From the NCBI GenBank assembly GCA_963704035.1, contig CAVPGR010000004.1, positions 992,001 through 1,056,000 of the forward strand: a DNA stretch of 64,000 nt, written 5' to 3'. The notes under the pieces are model-generated. The model did not search any database. It was not told the origin of the DNA and saw only the letters and a program-made list of their open reading frames with translations. The position numbers were made by a program, and so were the translations under genes. Of the stretch, positions 36,062-45,414 are shown piece after piece. Origin of the DNA: JAOSJL01 sp963704035 (lineage in GTDB: Bacteria; Actinomycetota; Acidimicrobiia; IMCC26256; JAOSJL01). Within the stretch, counting starts at the first letter, position 1, and every line of letters begins with the position of its first letter.

Positions 36062-36551
36062 GAAGTTTCGCTTCTGCGGCGGCGTACTCCTCCAGCCCCG
36101 AGACGATCGCCTTTTCGATCTGACCGCCCACGAACCGGGCGCGCACTTTCATCGTGCCCGCCGTGACCCGACGCGTTCCCGCCGTGCTCGGTGCGAGCGC
36201 CGTGCTGTACTCACTACTCACCCGGTCCGCGTAGTTGTCGGGAACGATGCGGTGTCGGCCGCGGTGGCGGGATGTGTCGTACTCGATCTCCTCGGTCCAG
36301 GTGAGCTTCGACGGGTCGATCGCCCGACGCACAGCGGCGTTCAGCGGAGCGTCGAACCGCCGGTGCAGTCGGGCCGTGATCGCGTCGCCGGACCGTTTGA
36401 CACTGACAAGGGAGCATGACCCAACGCGCGGCAGCGCGGACGTCGCCGCCACGAACTTCTCGTCGAACAGCAACTCCTCGACTTCGTCGAGGGGTCGGCC
36501 GATGCTCTGATCAATGCTGAAGTGCACAGCTTCCGCAAACCTATCGACCAC
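36045..36551 (-). CDS. DUF2505 family protein (SRPBCC-like fold)
   Basis: 168 aa. The pattern FSIDQSIGRPLDEVEELLFDEKFV ... RLHRRFDAPLNAAVRRAIDPSKLTWTEEIEYD ... GTMKVRARFVGGQIEKAIVSGLEEYAAAE matches DUF2505, an actinobacterial group with a START/SRPBCC-like fold and presumed hydrophobic-ligand binding. ATG 36551 start. Convergent with the GT2-AlkP gene. Confidence 0.85.
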   Translation of the reverse strand: MVDRFAEAVHFSIDQSIGRPLDEVEELLFDEKFVAATSALPRVGSCSLVSVKRSGDAITARLHRRFDAPLNAAVRRAIDPSKLTWTEEIEYDTSRHRGRHRIVPDNYADRVSSEYSTALAPSTAGTRRVTAGTMKVRARFVGGQIEKAIVSGLEEYAAAEAKLLTDWT

Positions 36552-36700
36552 GAGCAGGGTCCGCTGGTCGAGCGACGCCCGCGTCCGGACCGGGTCACTC
36601 GTCGCGCAGGAGCTCGGTCAGGTTGAGGCGGTTGACGAGTGAGGTGGCCGCGATCACCGCGGGCGGTGCTCGGTTCCGCAGCCCTCAAAGGAGGAATCGC

Positions 36701-37226
36701 TCATCGCCGGAGTCTCGCATACCTCTCGGATCCGAGGACGCGGTCGAGAAACGCTCTCCGATGTGTCGGATTCCTCAACCGCTCCTCGTCCTCGACGGGC
36801 AGGCCGGGGAACATCTCGATGAGCACAGCGGCGAACCTGCCGACCGTGGGTTCGGACGCATCCTCGTCAGCGATCCGGGGCATGACGTCGCCCAGACCAC
36901 AGCTGGGTGATCGGGCCTTCAGGACGTAGCCGTGGAGGCCATGGTCGACGAGTTCGGCGACGCGGTCCGGCGCGTGTAAGCCTCCATCTCGTCTGTGTGG
37001 TCCTTCTCGGAGCGGGTACCGACGAGCCGAATCTCACCATCGCGGCGCACGAGGTCCATCGGCTCGCGGGAACTCCGCGGCCGAGCTCCACCTCGGGACA
37101 CACCGGAACCCACTCGACCAACGGACCCACGGTCTCGACCAGGAACTCGTCGCGCTTGTGCCCGCCGTCGAAGCGGACCTCGTCGCCGAGCAGGCACGAG
37201 GAGATCCCGAGTCGGATCGTCGTCAT
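36701..37226 (-). CDS. DUF523-family protein, two frameshifts
   Basis: Small cytosolic protein of the DUF523/YbbK family, whose members include 2-thiouracil desulfidase-like enzymes. It begins MTTIRLGISSCLLGDEVRFDGGHKR at ATG 37226. Single-base indels near 37,069 (in a run of G on the + strand) and 36,965 must be repaired to read GVPREPMDLVRRDGEIRLVG, then RVAELVDHGLHGYVLKARSPSCGLGDVMPRI, and stop at 36,701. The conserved cysteine segments ISSCLLG, VPVCPE and SPSCG are kept in the repaired protein. Both breaks are clean, so sequencing error is likely. Confidence 0.7.
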
Positions 37227-37239
37227 GGCGAAACCTTCC

Positions 37240-37311
37240 TCAGCCCAGTATCGCTCGTGCGATTCCGAGATAGATGGCGATCGCCAGGAGGTCCTGCACG
37301 ATGACCACCAC
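37240..37311 (-). CDS. Possible 23-residue hydrophobic peptide
   Basis: A short frame from GTG 37311 encodes VVVIVQDLLAIAIYLGIARA and three further residues, one continuous membrane-type helix, and stops 14 bp before the DUF523-family start. An in-frame stop lies directly before its start codon. No ribosome site is clear and no homologue is recognised, so it may be chance. Confidence 0.25.
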   Translation of the reverse strand: MVVIVQDLLAIAIYLGIARAILG

Positions 37312-37353
37312 CTAGCGCTCTCGTGCACCGCCCGACGTGGAACATCGGTCGTC

Positions 37354-37807
37354 ATGTCTCCGATGATGCCCCGCTCGGGGGTCGCCGCACTCACACTGGC
37401 ACTCGGGCTCGGACTCGGGCTCGGCGGGTGCAGCAGCGACCCCGCCCGCCGGCGACCTCCGGTCTTCCGCAGCCGTCGACCACCGTATCGGGGCCGTCCA
37501 CATCGGATGCCGGATTCGTGGCGTTCGGGGACTTCGGTGGCGGCTCGCACCAGGACGACGTCGCTGACGCGATGACCGCCTGGGCCGAATCGCACCGCGT
37601 CGATGCTCTCGTCACGACGGGCGACAACGTCTACCCGTCCGGTGAACCGGGCCTCTTCGATGACCACCTCGAAATCAGGAGTCGATCAAGACGGCGTCCG
37701 CCGTCGAGTACCACTTCATCGCCGCCGAACTGAGCGACGAAGGACTCAGTATCCGCGCGGTCGCCGAGGACGGCGACGTCCTCGACGAAACTCTGATCGA
37801 ACGCTGA
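37354..37807 (+). pseudogene. Metallophosphoesterase lipoprotein remnant with an internal deletion
   Basis: The N-terminus is a lipoprotein signal (VAALTLALGLGLGLGGCSS, ATG 37354). After a frameshift near 37,440 it continues as a calcineurin-like phosphoesterase beginning GFVAFGDFGGGSHQDDVADAM and ...ALVTTGDNVYPSGEPGLFDD, which hold the first metal ligands. At about 37,680 the frame breaks and the remaining sequence reads ASAVEYHFIAAELSDEGLSI to a TGA at 37,805-37,807, a family-like C-terminus. The central part with the remaining metal-binding NH(E/D), GHxH motifs is missing. This is a true internal loss, not just an indel. Confidence 0.65.
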
Positions 37808-37822
37808 GGCGCGCTCCACCGA

Positions 37823-38101
37823 CTAGCTCGACGTCGACGAACCGCCCGCCTTCCTCGTCGCAGTCTCGATCGCCTCACGGGCGAACTCGCGTTGTGTCTC
37901 GAGGATCTTCTCGGTGAAGTCGAACGCGCTGTCGACGAGTTTCGTCACTTCGGACGTGGCCTCCGGCGCCACCTGCTCAGCCGCATCCGATCCGGCCTTG
38001 GCGAGTTTGCGCCCGGCATCGACGATCGTTTCCTGCGTCTTGCGCACGAGCTCGAGGATCTGCTCGTCCAGACCGCCGCCCGAGTCCTGGTTCTCCGCCA
38101 T
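37823..38101 (-). CDS. Small helical protein, phasin-like in composition
   Basis: 92 aa, predicted almost entirely helical: ILELVRKTQETIVDAGRKLAKAG ... VTKLVDSAFDFTEKILETQREFAREAIETATRKAG. The amphipathic repeats resemble phasin or heparin-binding type coiled coils, but no family is identified with certainty. ATG 38101 start. Similar small helical proteins are often annotated as hypothetical in actinobacteria. Confidence 0.6.
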   Translation of the reverse strand: MAENQDSGGGLDEQILELVRKTQETIVDAGRKLAKAGSDAAEQVAPEATSEVTKLVDSAFDFTEKILETQREFAREAIETATRKAGGSSTSS

Positions 38102-38224
38102 CGTCGCTCCCTTGGTCGTGTGACATCAGCCTACGAAGTGACCGTACCGCCGCCGGCGAAGCGCCGGTAGGGTCGCCCGACCCTGGCTGTGTCGTGAAGC
38201 GTTGCGGCCCATAAGCTCGCTGGA

Positions 38225-38673
38225 ATGCACGACTCGGTCACCATCCACATGGACGCGCCACCCGAGGCGATCTGGGCTCTCGTGAGCGACGTGACCCGGA
38301 TCGGCGAGTACAGCCCCGAGACGTTCGAGGCCGAGTGGCTCGACGGTGCCACCGGCCCAGCGGTGGGAACCCGGTTCCGCGGGCACGTGCAACGCAACGG
38401 GATCGGCCCCACCTACTGGACGACGTGCTCGGTGGTGACATGTGAGCCGGGGCGCGAGTTCACCTTCGGCGTCGGCAAGCCGGGGAAACCCTTGAACACA
38501 TGGGGCTACCGGCTGGAACCCTCGGGCGACGGCACCGACGTGACCGAGTTCTTTGAGCTCACACCGACGATGGCACTACGTCTCTACTGGCTTCTCCTCG
38601 GCTGGCGCGCGGTCGCACCAACCGCAAGGGGATGCGCACGACGCTGGAGCGGATCAAGGCCGAGGTGGAGTGA
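38225..38673 (+). CDS. SRPBCC-family (polyketide cyclase/dehydrase-like) protein, one frameshift
   Basis: About 149 aa START-like fold: MHDSVTIHMDAPPEAIWALVSDVTRIGEYSPETFEAEWLDGATGPAVGTRFRGH, then GREFTFGVG and TEFFELTPTMALRLYWL. The end is correct only if one base is restored near 38,605 (TGG-CG), giving GRTNRKGMRTTLERIKAEVE and a TGA at 38,671-38,673. ATG 38225 start. The likely ligand is a small hydrophobic molecule; the role is unknown. Confidence 0.75.
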
Positions 38674-38729
38674 GAGGCGTTCCTGACGCCTCCACGCCGA
38701 CCAGCATCGCCGCGACCCGGAGGGCAGGC

Positions 38730-39874
38730 GTGCAGATCGACTTCCACGAATCAGAGCGGGCGAGCCTCGGCGTCGAGATGGAGTTGACCCTCGTCGACCG
38801 GACGACCCGCGAGCTCGTGAGTGCCGCCTCCGCCATCCTCGCCGAGATCGGAGAAGGCCACCCGGACAACGACCACCCGAAGGCCAAACACGAGCTCTTC
38901 GAGTGCACGATCGAGATCATCACGGGGATCTGCCAAACCGTCGCCGAGGCCCGTGCCGATCTGGAAGAGACGCTCGGCGAGGTGCGTTGCGCCGCGGCGA
39001 AACGCGACCTCGACCTGATCTGCTCCGGGAGCCATCCCTTCTCCAGCTGGCAGGACCAGACCATCAGCCCGCCGCCGCGGTACCGGGAGCTCGTGGAAGA
39101 CATGCAGTGGACGGCGAGCCGCCTCCAGATCTTCGGTATCCACTACCACGTCGGAGTGCGCTCGGCGGAGAAGTCGATTTCGATCGCCAACGAGCTCACG
39201 GCCTGGCTGCCGCACTTCCTCGCGCTGTCGGCGTCGAGCCCGTACTGGGAACGTCACGACACGGGGCTGGCCTCGTCCCACGTAAAGGTGTTCGAGGCTC
39301 TGCCGACCGCCGGATTGCCGCCGCAGATCCACAGTTGGGAGGACTTCGAGGAGTACGTCGAGACTCTCATGGCCGCCCATGCGATCAAGACCATCCGCGA
39401 GGTCTGGTGGGACGTACGTCCGCATCCCAACTTCGGCACCGTGGAGCTGCGGATCTGCGACGGAACGCCGACGATGCACGAGTGCGCCACCCTCGCCGCG
39501 ATGGCGCAGACCATGGTGACCCGGCTCGATCGGCTCATCGATCGCGGTGAGCTGCCGCGAGTGCCGAGAGAATGGGTCGTGCGCGAGAACAAGTGGCTGG
39601 CGGCGCGCTACGGGCTCGACGCCGAGATCATCGTGGACGACACCGGCACGCGTACGCGCGATCCGAGAAGGAGATCGCGGACCTCATGGCAACGCTGACA
39701 CCCATCGCCGCCGAGCTCGGATGCTCTGATGAGCTCGCCGGCGTGAACCGGATCCTCGAGGAAGGACCCAGCTACGAACGTCAGCGCCGGCAGGTAGCGG
39801 GTGGCGCCACGCTCGAGGACGTCGTCGACAGCCTGGTCGCCGAGCTCGCCACCGACACCGTTGTCGTCTCATGA
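38730..39874 (+). CDS. Glutamate-cysteine ligase family 2 / carboxylate-amine ligase, one frameshift
   Basis: About 380 aa ATP-grasp-like GCS2 (YbdK) enzyme: ASLGVEMELTLVDRTTRELVSAA, HELFECTIEIITGICQTVAEARADL, GSHPFSSWQDQ, GIHYHVGV, and WWDVRPHPNFGTVELRICDGTPT. It would join an amino group to the gamma-carboxyl of glutamate. GTG 38730 is preferred because GGAGG lies 8 nt upstream; GTG 38670, overlapping the previous stop, is an alternative. One base must be restored near 39,657 to read SEKEIADLMATLTPIAAELG and stop at 39,874. Its stop overlaps the M20 hydrolase start (ATGA), so the pair is an operon. Confidence 0.8.
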
Positions 39875-41085
39875 CCGCTCCGGACCGGACGACATGGCTC
39901 GACGCGTTCCTGGATGCCCACTCCGACGAGCTCGTGGCATTCCGTCGCCAGATCCACGCGCATCCGGAGCTGAGCGGCGAGGAAGTCGAGACCAGCGCGG
40001 CGATCGCGGCCCGACTCGAGGTCGCGGGTCTCGAACCCCGGATCCTCCCCGAAGGGACCGGGGTGCTCTGCGATGTCGGCGAACACGGAAGCAACGCGCC
40101 TGTCGTCGCCCTGCGCGCCGACCTCGACGCCCTCGCCATGACCGACGACAAGGACGTCCACTACGCCTCGCAGGTTCCCGGAGTCGCCCACGCGTGCGGC
40201 CACGACGTGCACACGACCATCGTTCTGGGGGCAGGTTTGGCCCTCGCTCAACGACTGGGTGACGAGGGCGTCGACGGCGGAGTCCGGCTGGTCTTCGAGT
40301 CGGCCGAGGAAACCGTCCCCGGAGGAGCGCTCGATGCCATCGCCGCCGGCGCGCTCGACGGCGTGTCCGCCATCTACGGGCTCCACTGCGATCCGAAGCT
40401 CGACACCGGACAGCTCGGGACTCGCGTGGGTCCGATCTCGTCGGCGGCCGACATGGTCCGCATCGAGATCACCGGCGCGGGCGGCCGCACGGCCCGCCCA
40501 AGCGAGACCGTCGACATGGTCGCGGTGGCGTCCCGTCTGGCACTCGAGCTCCCCGAGGAGGTCCGGTCGCGGGCAACAGAACTCGGTGAGGCATCGCTCG
40601 TCTTCGGTTCGCTCCGCACGGGAGCGGCGGCCAACGTCATTCCGGCGCACGCCGAGTTGCTCGGTTCCATCCGCACGCCCGAACGACGTGTGTGGAATGC
40701 GCTGCCCACGATCCTGAAGGACTCTCTGGCCCGGGTCGAAGCGGATCTCGGGGTGCGGGCCACGGCCGACTACACCCGCGGCGTTCCGCCCGTCGTGAAT
40801 CACGAAGGCGCCACGCGACGACTCGAGCGGTCCGCCCGTGTCGTCTTGGGCTCCGAAGCGGTCGTCGACGCTCCTCAGAGCGCGGGTGGAGACGACTTCT
40901 CCTGGTATCTGGAAGAGGTTCCCGGTTCATACCCGCGCCTCGGTGTGAACGATCCGTCGGACGGCGGGAAGGCGCTGGATCTCCACGCCGGGAACTTCGA
41001 CGTCGACGAACGGGCCATCGGTGTGGGCATCCGGGTCCTCACCGAGGTCGCACTCGACACGCTGGCGGGCGCGGGCCCTCCCTAG
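39871..41085 (+). CDS. M20-family amidohydrolase (N-acyl amino acid hydrolase type)
   Basis: 404 aa metallopeptidase-fold amidohydrolase. Motifs: FRRQIHAHPELSGEE, ALRADLDALAM, HACGHDVHTTIVLGA with the metal-bridging residues, FESAEETVPGGA, and C-terminal GGDDFSWYLEEVPGSYPRLG. Related enzymes remove acyl groups from amino acids or dipeptides. ATG 39871 overlaps the stop of the ligase-like gene by 4 nt, so the two may make and break an amide linkage in one pathway; this is inference. Confidence 0.87.
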   Translation: MTAPDRTTWLDAFLDAHSDELVAFRRQIHAHPELSGEEVETSAAIAARLEVAGLEPRILPEGTGVLCDVGEHGSNAPVVALRADLDALAMTDDKDVHYASQVPGVAHACGHDVHTTIVLGAGLALAQRLGDEGVDGGVRLVFESAEETVPGGALDAIAAGALDGVSAIYGLHCDPKLDTGQLGTRVGPISSAADMVRIEITGAGGRTARPSETVDMVAVASRLALELPEEVRSRATELGEASLVFGSLRTGAAANVIPAHAELLGSIRTPERRVWNALPTILKDSLARVEADLGVRATADYTRGVPPVVNHEGATRRLERSARVVLGSEAVVDAPQSAGGDDFSWYLEEVPGSYPRLGVNDPSDGGKALDLHAGNFDVDERAIGVGIRVLTEVALDTLAGAGPP

Positions 41086-41126
41086 GATGGAGTCCACTGC
41101 CAAGGACTCGTCGTGGAGGAACGGGA

Positions 41127-41474
41127 ATGACCAAGAACGGTGATCCGGCAACAGTCGACGCGAGCCTCCGACTCGGTGGTGGAATCGAAGAAGCCGAGCG
41201 TGCACGGATCGTCAAGCACTGGGGACGACTCGACCACCGCCTCCGGTCGTTTCGCGCCGGGAGCGTCGACCTCGAGATCTCGGTCAAGGACCGGGACACT
41301 CCGAGCCAGCACACGACCTTGGAGGCCTGGATCGCAGGACGGCCGCGTCTGGTGGCGACCTCTACCAAGACCGACTTCGGCTCCGCGCTGAGCGAGGTAC
41401 GTGACGACCTCATCCGTCAGCTGACCGACGCCAAGAACAAGACCGAACCCCGCAACAACCGTCGCCGCCGCTAG
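41127..41474 (+). CDS. HPF/RaiA-family ribosome-associated protein
   Basis: 115 aa. LRLGGGIEEAERARIVKHWGRLDHRLRSF...VDLEISVKDRD...TTLEAWIAGRPRLVATSTKTDFGSALSEVRDDLIRQL follows the alpha/beta pattern of hibernation-promoting factor/YfiA. It lacks the C-terminal extension of long HPF and would act at the ribosome interface. The start is ATG 41127 with GGAGGA upstream. The basic tail is RNNRRRR. Confidence 0.75.
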   Translation: MTKNGDPATVDASLRLGGGIEEAERARIVKHWGRLDHRLRSFRAGSVDLEISVKDRDTPSQHTTLEAWIAGRPRLVATSTKTDFGSALSEVRDDLIRQLTDAKNKTEPRNNRRRR

Positions 41475-41507
41475 TCGGAGCTCGAACGAACCGGACTCGA
41501 CGGGTCC

Positions 41508-42463
41508 TCACCCGCGGCCGGGTGAGAAGCATTCATCGAGGAACTCCATGAGCGGTGGAGTCATGACCGAGTCCCCGGCTGCTCCGATCAGGACGTTGAC
41601 GTCTTCGTGCGCGAGACCGTCGGCGTCGACGACCGTGACGTCGACGGAGCCGTCGGCTGAGCGCGTCGGCGAAGTCGTCGACCATCGACCGCCGGTCGGG
41701 GCTGCCTCGTCGCGCAAACAGGAAGGGCGGGATCTCGCTGTCCGCTTGCACGTGAGTGATCGGCGATGCCTCGACCCACACGTCGGGGTCCGTCCCGAAG
41801 ACGGTGGTGTACGTGCCCACCACTCTCGGGCCACCCTGCATCACGCCGCGAGATGTCGAAGGCTTCGGTATCCAGTGGCGCGACGCATCCCAGCGCATCG
41901 AGATCGAGGCCGTGGGCGCCCAGGTATCGCGGGTCTGTTGCCACGGCAGCCACGATCCCCGCTCCGGCGGAATGGCCGAGCACCGCTACCTGCTCCGGAT
42001 CGCCGCCGTAGTCGTCGATGTTCTCGACCAGCCACGCCAGTGCCTGAGCCACATCCTCGTTGTGCGCCGGATACCGGAGTGGGTCCTCTGCCTCGGGGTC
42101 GGTGAGCCGGTAGTTGACGCTCACGAAGACGTACCCGGCGGCGTCGAACAACGCGACCTTGTCGTCGACACGATTGGCCTTGTCCCCCGTGACCCAACCG
42201 CCGCCGTGGACCCACACGACGACCGGGAGAGGCTCACAGTCCGAGCGCTGCGGGGAGCGCACGTCAACGCTCGTGAGCCGAGGATCGATCCCGGGGTGAG
42301 ACGCGTACGGAACGTCGAGTGCCGTCGAAGCCTCCGGATCGCACCGAGCTGTTGTCGTATCCGGTTCGCCCGCCTCCTCGCTGCTTCCGCAGGCAACCAC
42401 GAGCACCGCCATCGCGGCAACCGCGGATCGCCGGGTCAGACGGAAGCGTCGGCCGTTCGGCAT
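41508..42463 (-). CDS. Alpha/beta-hydrolase (carboxylesterase) lipoprotein, two frameshifts
   Basis: About 317 aa exported esterase. After a signal peptide with lipobox (AMAVLVVACGSS), the BD-FAE/carboxylesterase core has the oxyanion loop VVWVHGGGWVTGDKA and the nucleophile GHSAGAGIVAAVA. Single-base indels near 41,850 and 41,657 interrupt it; repaired, it continues GVMQGGPRVVGTYTTVFGTD, HVQADSEIPPFLFARRG and DSVMTPPLMEFLDECFSPGRG. ATG 42463 start. Divergent from the DUF7144 gene. Confidence 0.75.
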
Positions 42464-42534
42464 CGCCTTGTCACGGTACTGCGGCCATCCGTTCCACGGG
42501 TCTCGTGCCCGACGGCCCAGTCATTCATCCGATC

Positions 42535-42551
42535 TGGAGGATGCCCCCGGA
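42535..42551. promoter_or_regulatory. Palindromic operator-like motif, site 1
   Basis: TCATCCGATCTGGAGGA, an imperfect inverted repeat, lies 100 bp upstream of the DUF7144 start. It matches the same 17-bp pattern (TCAYCC-N5-GGRKGA) found at five other intergenic sites between 44.6 and 54.1 kb. Confidence 0.5.
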
Positions 42552-42650
42552 TCGGGTTCGTCGTAGCGTTTTCCGTGCGTCGCGGAGTGTCTTGCGCTCT
42601 CTCGCGGAACGCAGTGCCCGAACACACCTCGCAACGAAAGGGACTACGCC

Positions 42651-43061
42651 ATGGCACGAGAGACGTACGACACCGAACCGACCGGCTGGACCGGTTGGAT
42701 CGCATTTGCCGGATTCTTGCTGATTCTCGGCGGTTTTCTCCACGCCTGCTCCGGCCTCGTGGGGATCCTCAACGACGACTGGGTCGGATTCACCAACCGC
42801 GACAACGCCTTCTTCGACATTCAGACATGGGGCTGGGTCGCCCTCATCGTCGGCACCATCGTGTGCATCTCCGGCTTCGGGGTCCTCACCGGTAACATCC
42901 TGGCCCGGACCGTCGGGGTCATCGTTGCGATGCTCAGCCTGATCGCGAACTTCTTCTACATCCCCGTGTACCCGATCTGGGCGTTGATCGTCATCACGAT
43001 CGACATCCTCATCATCTGGGCGCTCACGGCGCACGGCAAGGAGATGAAGACACTCGACTGA
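42651..43061 (+). CDS. DUF7144-like four-helix membrane protein
   Basis: 136 aa with four membrane helices: GWIAFAGFLLILGGFLHACSGL, WGWVALIVGTIVCISGFGVL, VGVIVAMLSLIANFFYIP, WALIVITIDILIIWALTAHG. The WTGWIAFAG...LNDDWVG...WGWVALI...YPIWALIVI pattern is that of small membrane proteins named DUF7144. ATG 42651. A palindromic motif lies upstream and a strong terminator downstream, so it is a single-gene transcript. Confidence 0.8.
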   Translation: MARETYDTEPTGWTGWIAFAGFLLILGGFLHACSGLVGILNDDWVGFTNRDNAFFDIQTWGWVALIVGTIVCISGFGVLTGNILARTVGVIVAMLSLIANFFYIPVYPIWALIVITIDILIIWALTAHGKEMKTLD

Positions 43062-43085
43062 CCCGTACGTGACCGATCTCACCAG

Positions 43086-43119
43086 CACGCCCCGATCGTC
43101 TCCGGATGATCGGGGCGTG
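43086..43119. terminator. Strong hairpin between convergent genes
   Basis: A 12-bp perfect stem CACGCCCCGATC/GATCGGGGCGTG with a 10-nt loop lies 24 bp after the DUF7144 stop and 23 bp from the end of the DUF2252 gene. Placement suggests termination in both directions. Confidence 0.65.
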
Positions 43120-43142
43120 TCGCGCCCGGAGCGGTCAGCCCC

Positions 43143-44533
43143 TCACGCGAGGTCAGACGCTTCCAGACGGCCGCTTTCGATGGCCGCCTGGAAGCGTTCA
43201 TAGTCCTCCATGTTCTGGGCCGCGTAGGCCTCGGAGAAGTCCGCCAGTGCGTCGTCGAGCACCGTGCCCTTGCCCGTGTACGCGGCGATGGCGATCGGGT
43301 CCCCGGAGCGGGCGTGGCCCCTCGCGAGCGTTTGACCGCAGAGCCTGGCGTAGAAGCGCATCTGCCTGGGCGTGCCACCCTCGGTCTCGACCGAGCCCTT
43401 CCAGTCTCGAAGCTGCCGGACGTAGAACTGACGGCCTTCCATGCCCTCGGTCCAGCCCAGGAAGATGTCGGACTGGGCCTGTGACATCCGCTGTCCCTCG
43501 ACGACGCGACGCCCGCTGTTCTCGTAGGGGCTGGGCCCGAGGTGCTCTTCGAGCACCGAGGCCTCGGCCTCCTTGGCCTGGAGGAACAGAGGGTCCTGCT
43601 CGTCGCGTCCCTGGAGGAGGATGATCGAGCACCGGGTACCCACACTGCCGACACCGACGACCTTGATGCCGATGTCGACCGGCGTGTACTGGTCGAGAAG
43701 CCAGCGTCGTTCGTCGCTGAGGGTTCCCTTGTAGTCCTCGAGCGCTGCGAGCACCACTCGCCTCGAGCGCGGCCGGTTCGTACTCGGCCGGTAGATCGCG
43801 TAGAGGAAACAGCACGGGGGGGTCGCTGCGGATCTGGTAGCGGCCGTCGACTTCGACCGCCAGCTTGCGCAGCGCCTGGAGGCTGTTCTTCTTCTCGGCA
43901 GCGGCGCTGGAACCGGTCGAGTCGGCGATGCGAACTCTGCGGAATCCATCTTCCCCGACGCCTGGAGGTCCGCCACGCTGACGTAGTCGTACCAGAGGTC
44001 GAGAGTATCGCATCTGCGCGAACTCGGCCATCGCCTCCCGGTACGAACCGACGGCGTGGGCCGTCGCCTTCCGACATGCCTCGCGAGAGAACCCGAGGTG
44101 CTGTCCCGCGATCGTGAAGCTCACCGCGAGCCTCTTGAGATCCCACTCCCACGGGCCGCGCAGCGTCTCGTCGAAGTCGTTGGCGTCGAACACGAGCTGG
44201 CGCTCGGGCGAGGCGTAGGCACCGAAGTTCGAGAGATGCGCGTCCCCGCCGAGCTGGGCAGTCAGGCCACTGACGGGCGTCGACGCCAGATCGGCGGCCA
44301 TGATGCGGGCCGTCCCCCGGTAGAAGGTGAAGGGCGACACCCGCATCCGAGCGTGACGGAGTGGAACCAGGAAGGGCACGCGGGTCTGCGTTCTGTTCCT
44401 CGAGCAGCGTGACGGGATCTCTCCGTCCCTTTGCCGGGCTCCACGTCGCGTGACTCGACCGCGGAACCTCCTTGCGAGCTTCTCGCCCGAATTCAGCCCT
44501 TTCGGCGACAGTTCTCTGAGCGGCACCTCGCAC
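43143..44533 (-). pseudogene. DUF2252 family gene interrupted by about four frameshifts
   Basis: Conserved DUF2252 blocks are spread over three frames. Starting near 44,533 are AERAEFGREARKEVPRSSHATW and RRDPVTLLEEQ; then, after an indel near 44,395, RMRVSPFTFYRGTARIMAADL, QLGGDAHLSNFGAYASPERQL and FDANDFDETLRGPWEWDLKRL. Further breaks fall near 44,015, 43,940 and 43,770. The last block reads LLDQYTPVDIGIKVVGVGSVGTR ... FYVRQLRDWKGS to a TGA at 43,143-43,145. The restored length (~460 aa) is normal and the motifs are all kept, so assembly indels are as likely as decay. The family resembles atypical aminoglycoside-kinase folds; its function is unknown. Confidence 0.7.
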
Positions 44534-44614
44534 GGCACGCCTCCTTCAGCTCCTCGTGGTCGTGACTCTCCCACACGGACAGGAACATCCTCCTCGGAGG
44601 TGCCGACAGGGTCG

Positions 44615-44632
44615 TCATCCCGATCGGGATGA
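44615..44632. promoter_or_regulatory. Perfect 18-bp palindrome, site 2 of the shared motif
   Basis: TCATCCCGATCGGGATGA is its own reverse complement. It lies 82 bp upstream of the DUF2252 start and 153 bp upstream of the HdeD-like gene, in their shared divergent region. Confidence 0.6.
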
Positions 44633-44654
44633 TCCCCCCGGGCGCACGAAGGTG

Positions 44655-44671
44655 TCACCCTTTCGGGGCGA
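44655..44671. promoter_or_regulatory. Palindromic operator-like motif, site 3
   Basis: TCACCCTTTCGGGGCGA, centred about 40 bp from site 2 and 114 bp upstream of the HdeD-like start. Same half-sites as the other copies. Confidence 0.55.
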
Positions 44672-44784
44672 TGACAGAGAACCCCAGCCGTGGTCGGATG
44701 GGCGGTGCCGACCGGGACACCGTGCCAGGCGCGCGCTGTCTTGGCAACACGTCGACCGTCTGAGAGAGGCGTCGCTAACGGCCA

Positions 44785-45414
44785 ATGACCCGTCGTGTGA
44801 ACATCAGCCGGTCGACGCCACATCCTGCGTTCGTACGCCGGGTCCTGATCTTCCGGGCCGCCCTCGTTCTGGCCCTGGGCGTCGCTCTCCTCTTCTCGGG
44901 TACCGAACATCCCATCCTCGGGAACCTGCTGGCCACATTCTGGTTGGCCGGAGCGGTCCTCACGCTCCGGTGGGCGCACAACAACCGCGGAAATGTGGGA
45001 TCGACGTTCGCCACGATCGCGGGGATCGTCGGAATCGTCGCAGCAGTCATCGGACTCGCTCGTTTCCTGATCGAAGGCGCGATCTCGCTCGACGCGACCC
45101 TGGCGCTTCTCGGGCTCACGGCCGTCGTCATCGGAGTTCTGCGCCTGTTCAACGCCTTCCGTGATGGCGCTGACGGTCCCGCCGGCTCGACACGCCGGAT
45201 CGCCCTCGGTGTGGGCGAAATCGCCATCGGCGTGGTGTGGATCGCGGTGGACGACGTCTCGCGGACCGTCGCTGCTGTTGCCGGCACCTTCGCTCTTCTG
45301 GGGGGCATGGTCATGCTGCTGGATGCGCTCGGCGTCCGATCACCCGAATCGGATGACGCCGTGGACGAGGCGAGTCGCGAAGATCGGGACGACGGCTCGA
45401 CTCAGGAGACCTGA
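44785..45414 (+). CDS. HdeD-like (DUF308) membrane protein
   Basis: 209 aa with about six membrane helices (VLIFRAALVLALGVALLFSG; LLATFWLAGAVLTLRW; TFATIAGIVGIVAAVIGLARF; LLGLTAVVIGVLRLFNAF; IALGVGEIAIGVVWIAVDDVS; VAGTFALLGGMVMLLDALGV). The repeat pattern and length match the HdeD/DUF308 family, linked to acid resistance in enterobacteria. ATG 44785. Its TGA overlaps the ATG of the glutamate decarboxylase by one base, so the two are co-translated; this placement supports an acid-stress role. Confidence 0.78.
   Translation: MTRRVNISRSTPHPAFVRRVLIFRAALVLALGVALLFSGTEHPILGNLLATFWLAGAVLTLRWAHNNRGNVGSTFATIAGIVGIVAAVIGLARFLIEGAISLDATLALLGLTAVVIGVLRLFNAFRDGADGPAGSTRRIALGVGEIAIGVVWIAVDDVSRTVAAVAGTFALLGGMVMLLDALGVRSPESDDAVDEASREDRDDGSTQET

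Noticed and set aside
36597..36709. Short minus-strand frames after the DUF523-family gene (MSDSSFEGCGTEHRP; IAATSLVNRLNLTELL)
   Set aside because: Could be a small frameshifted gene, but too short and without a recognised family.
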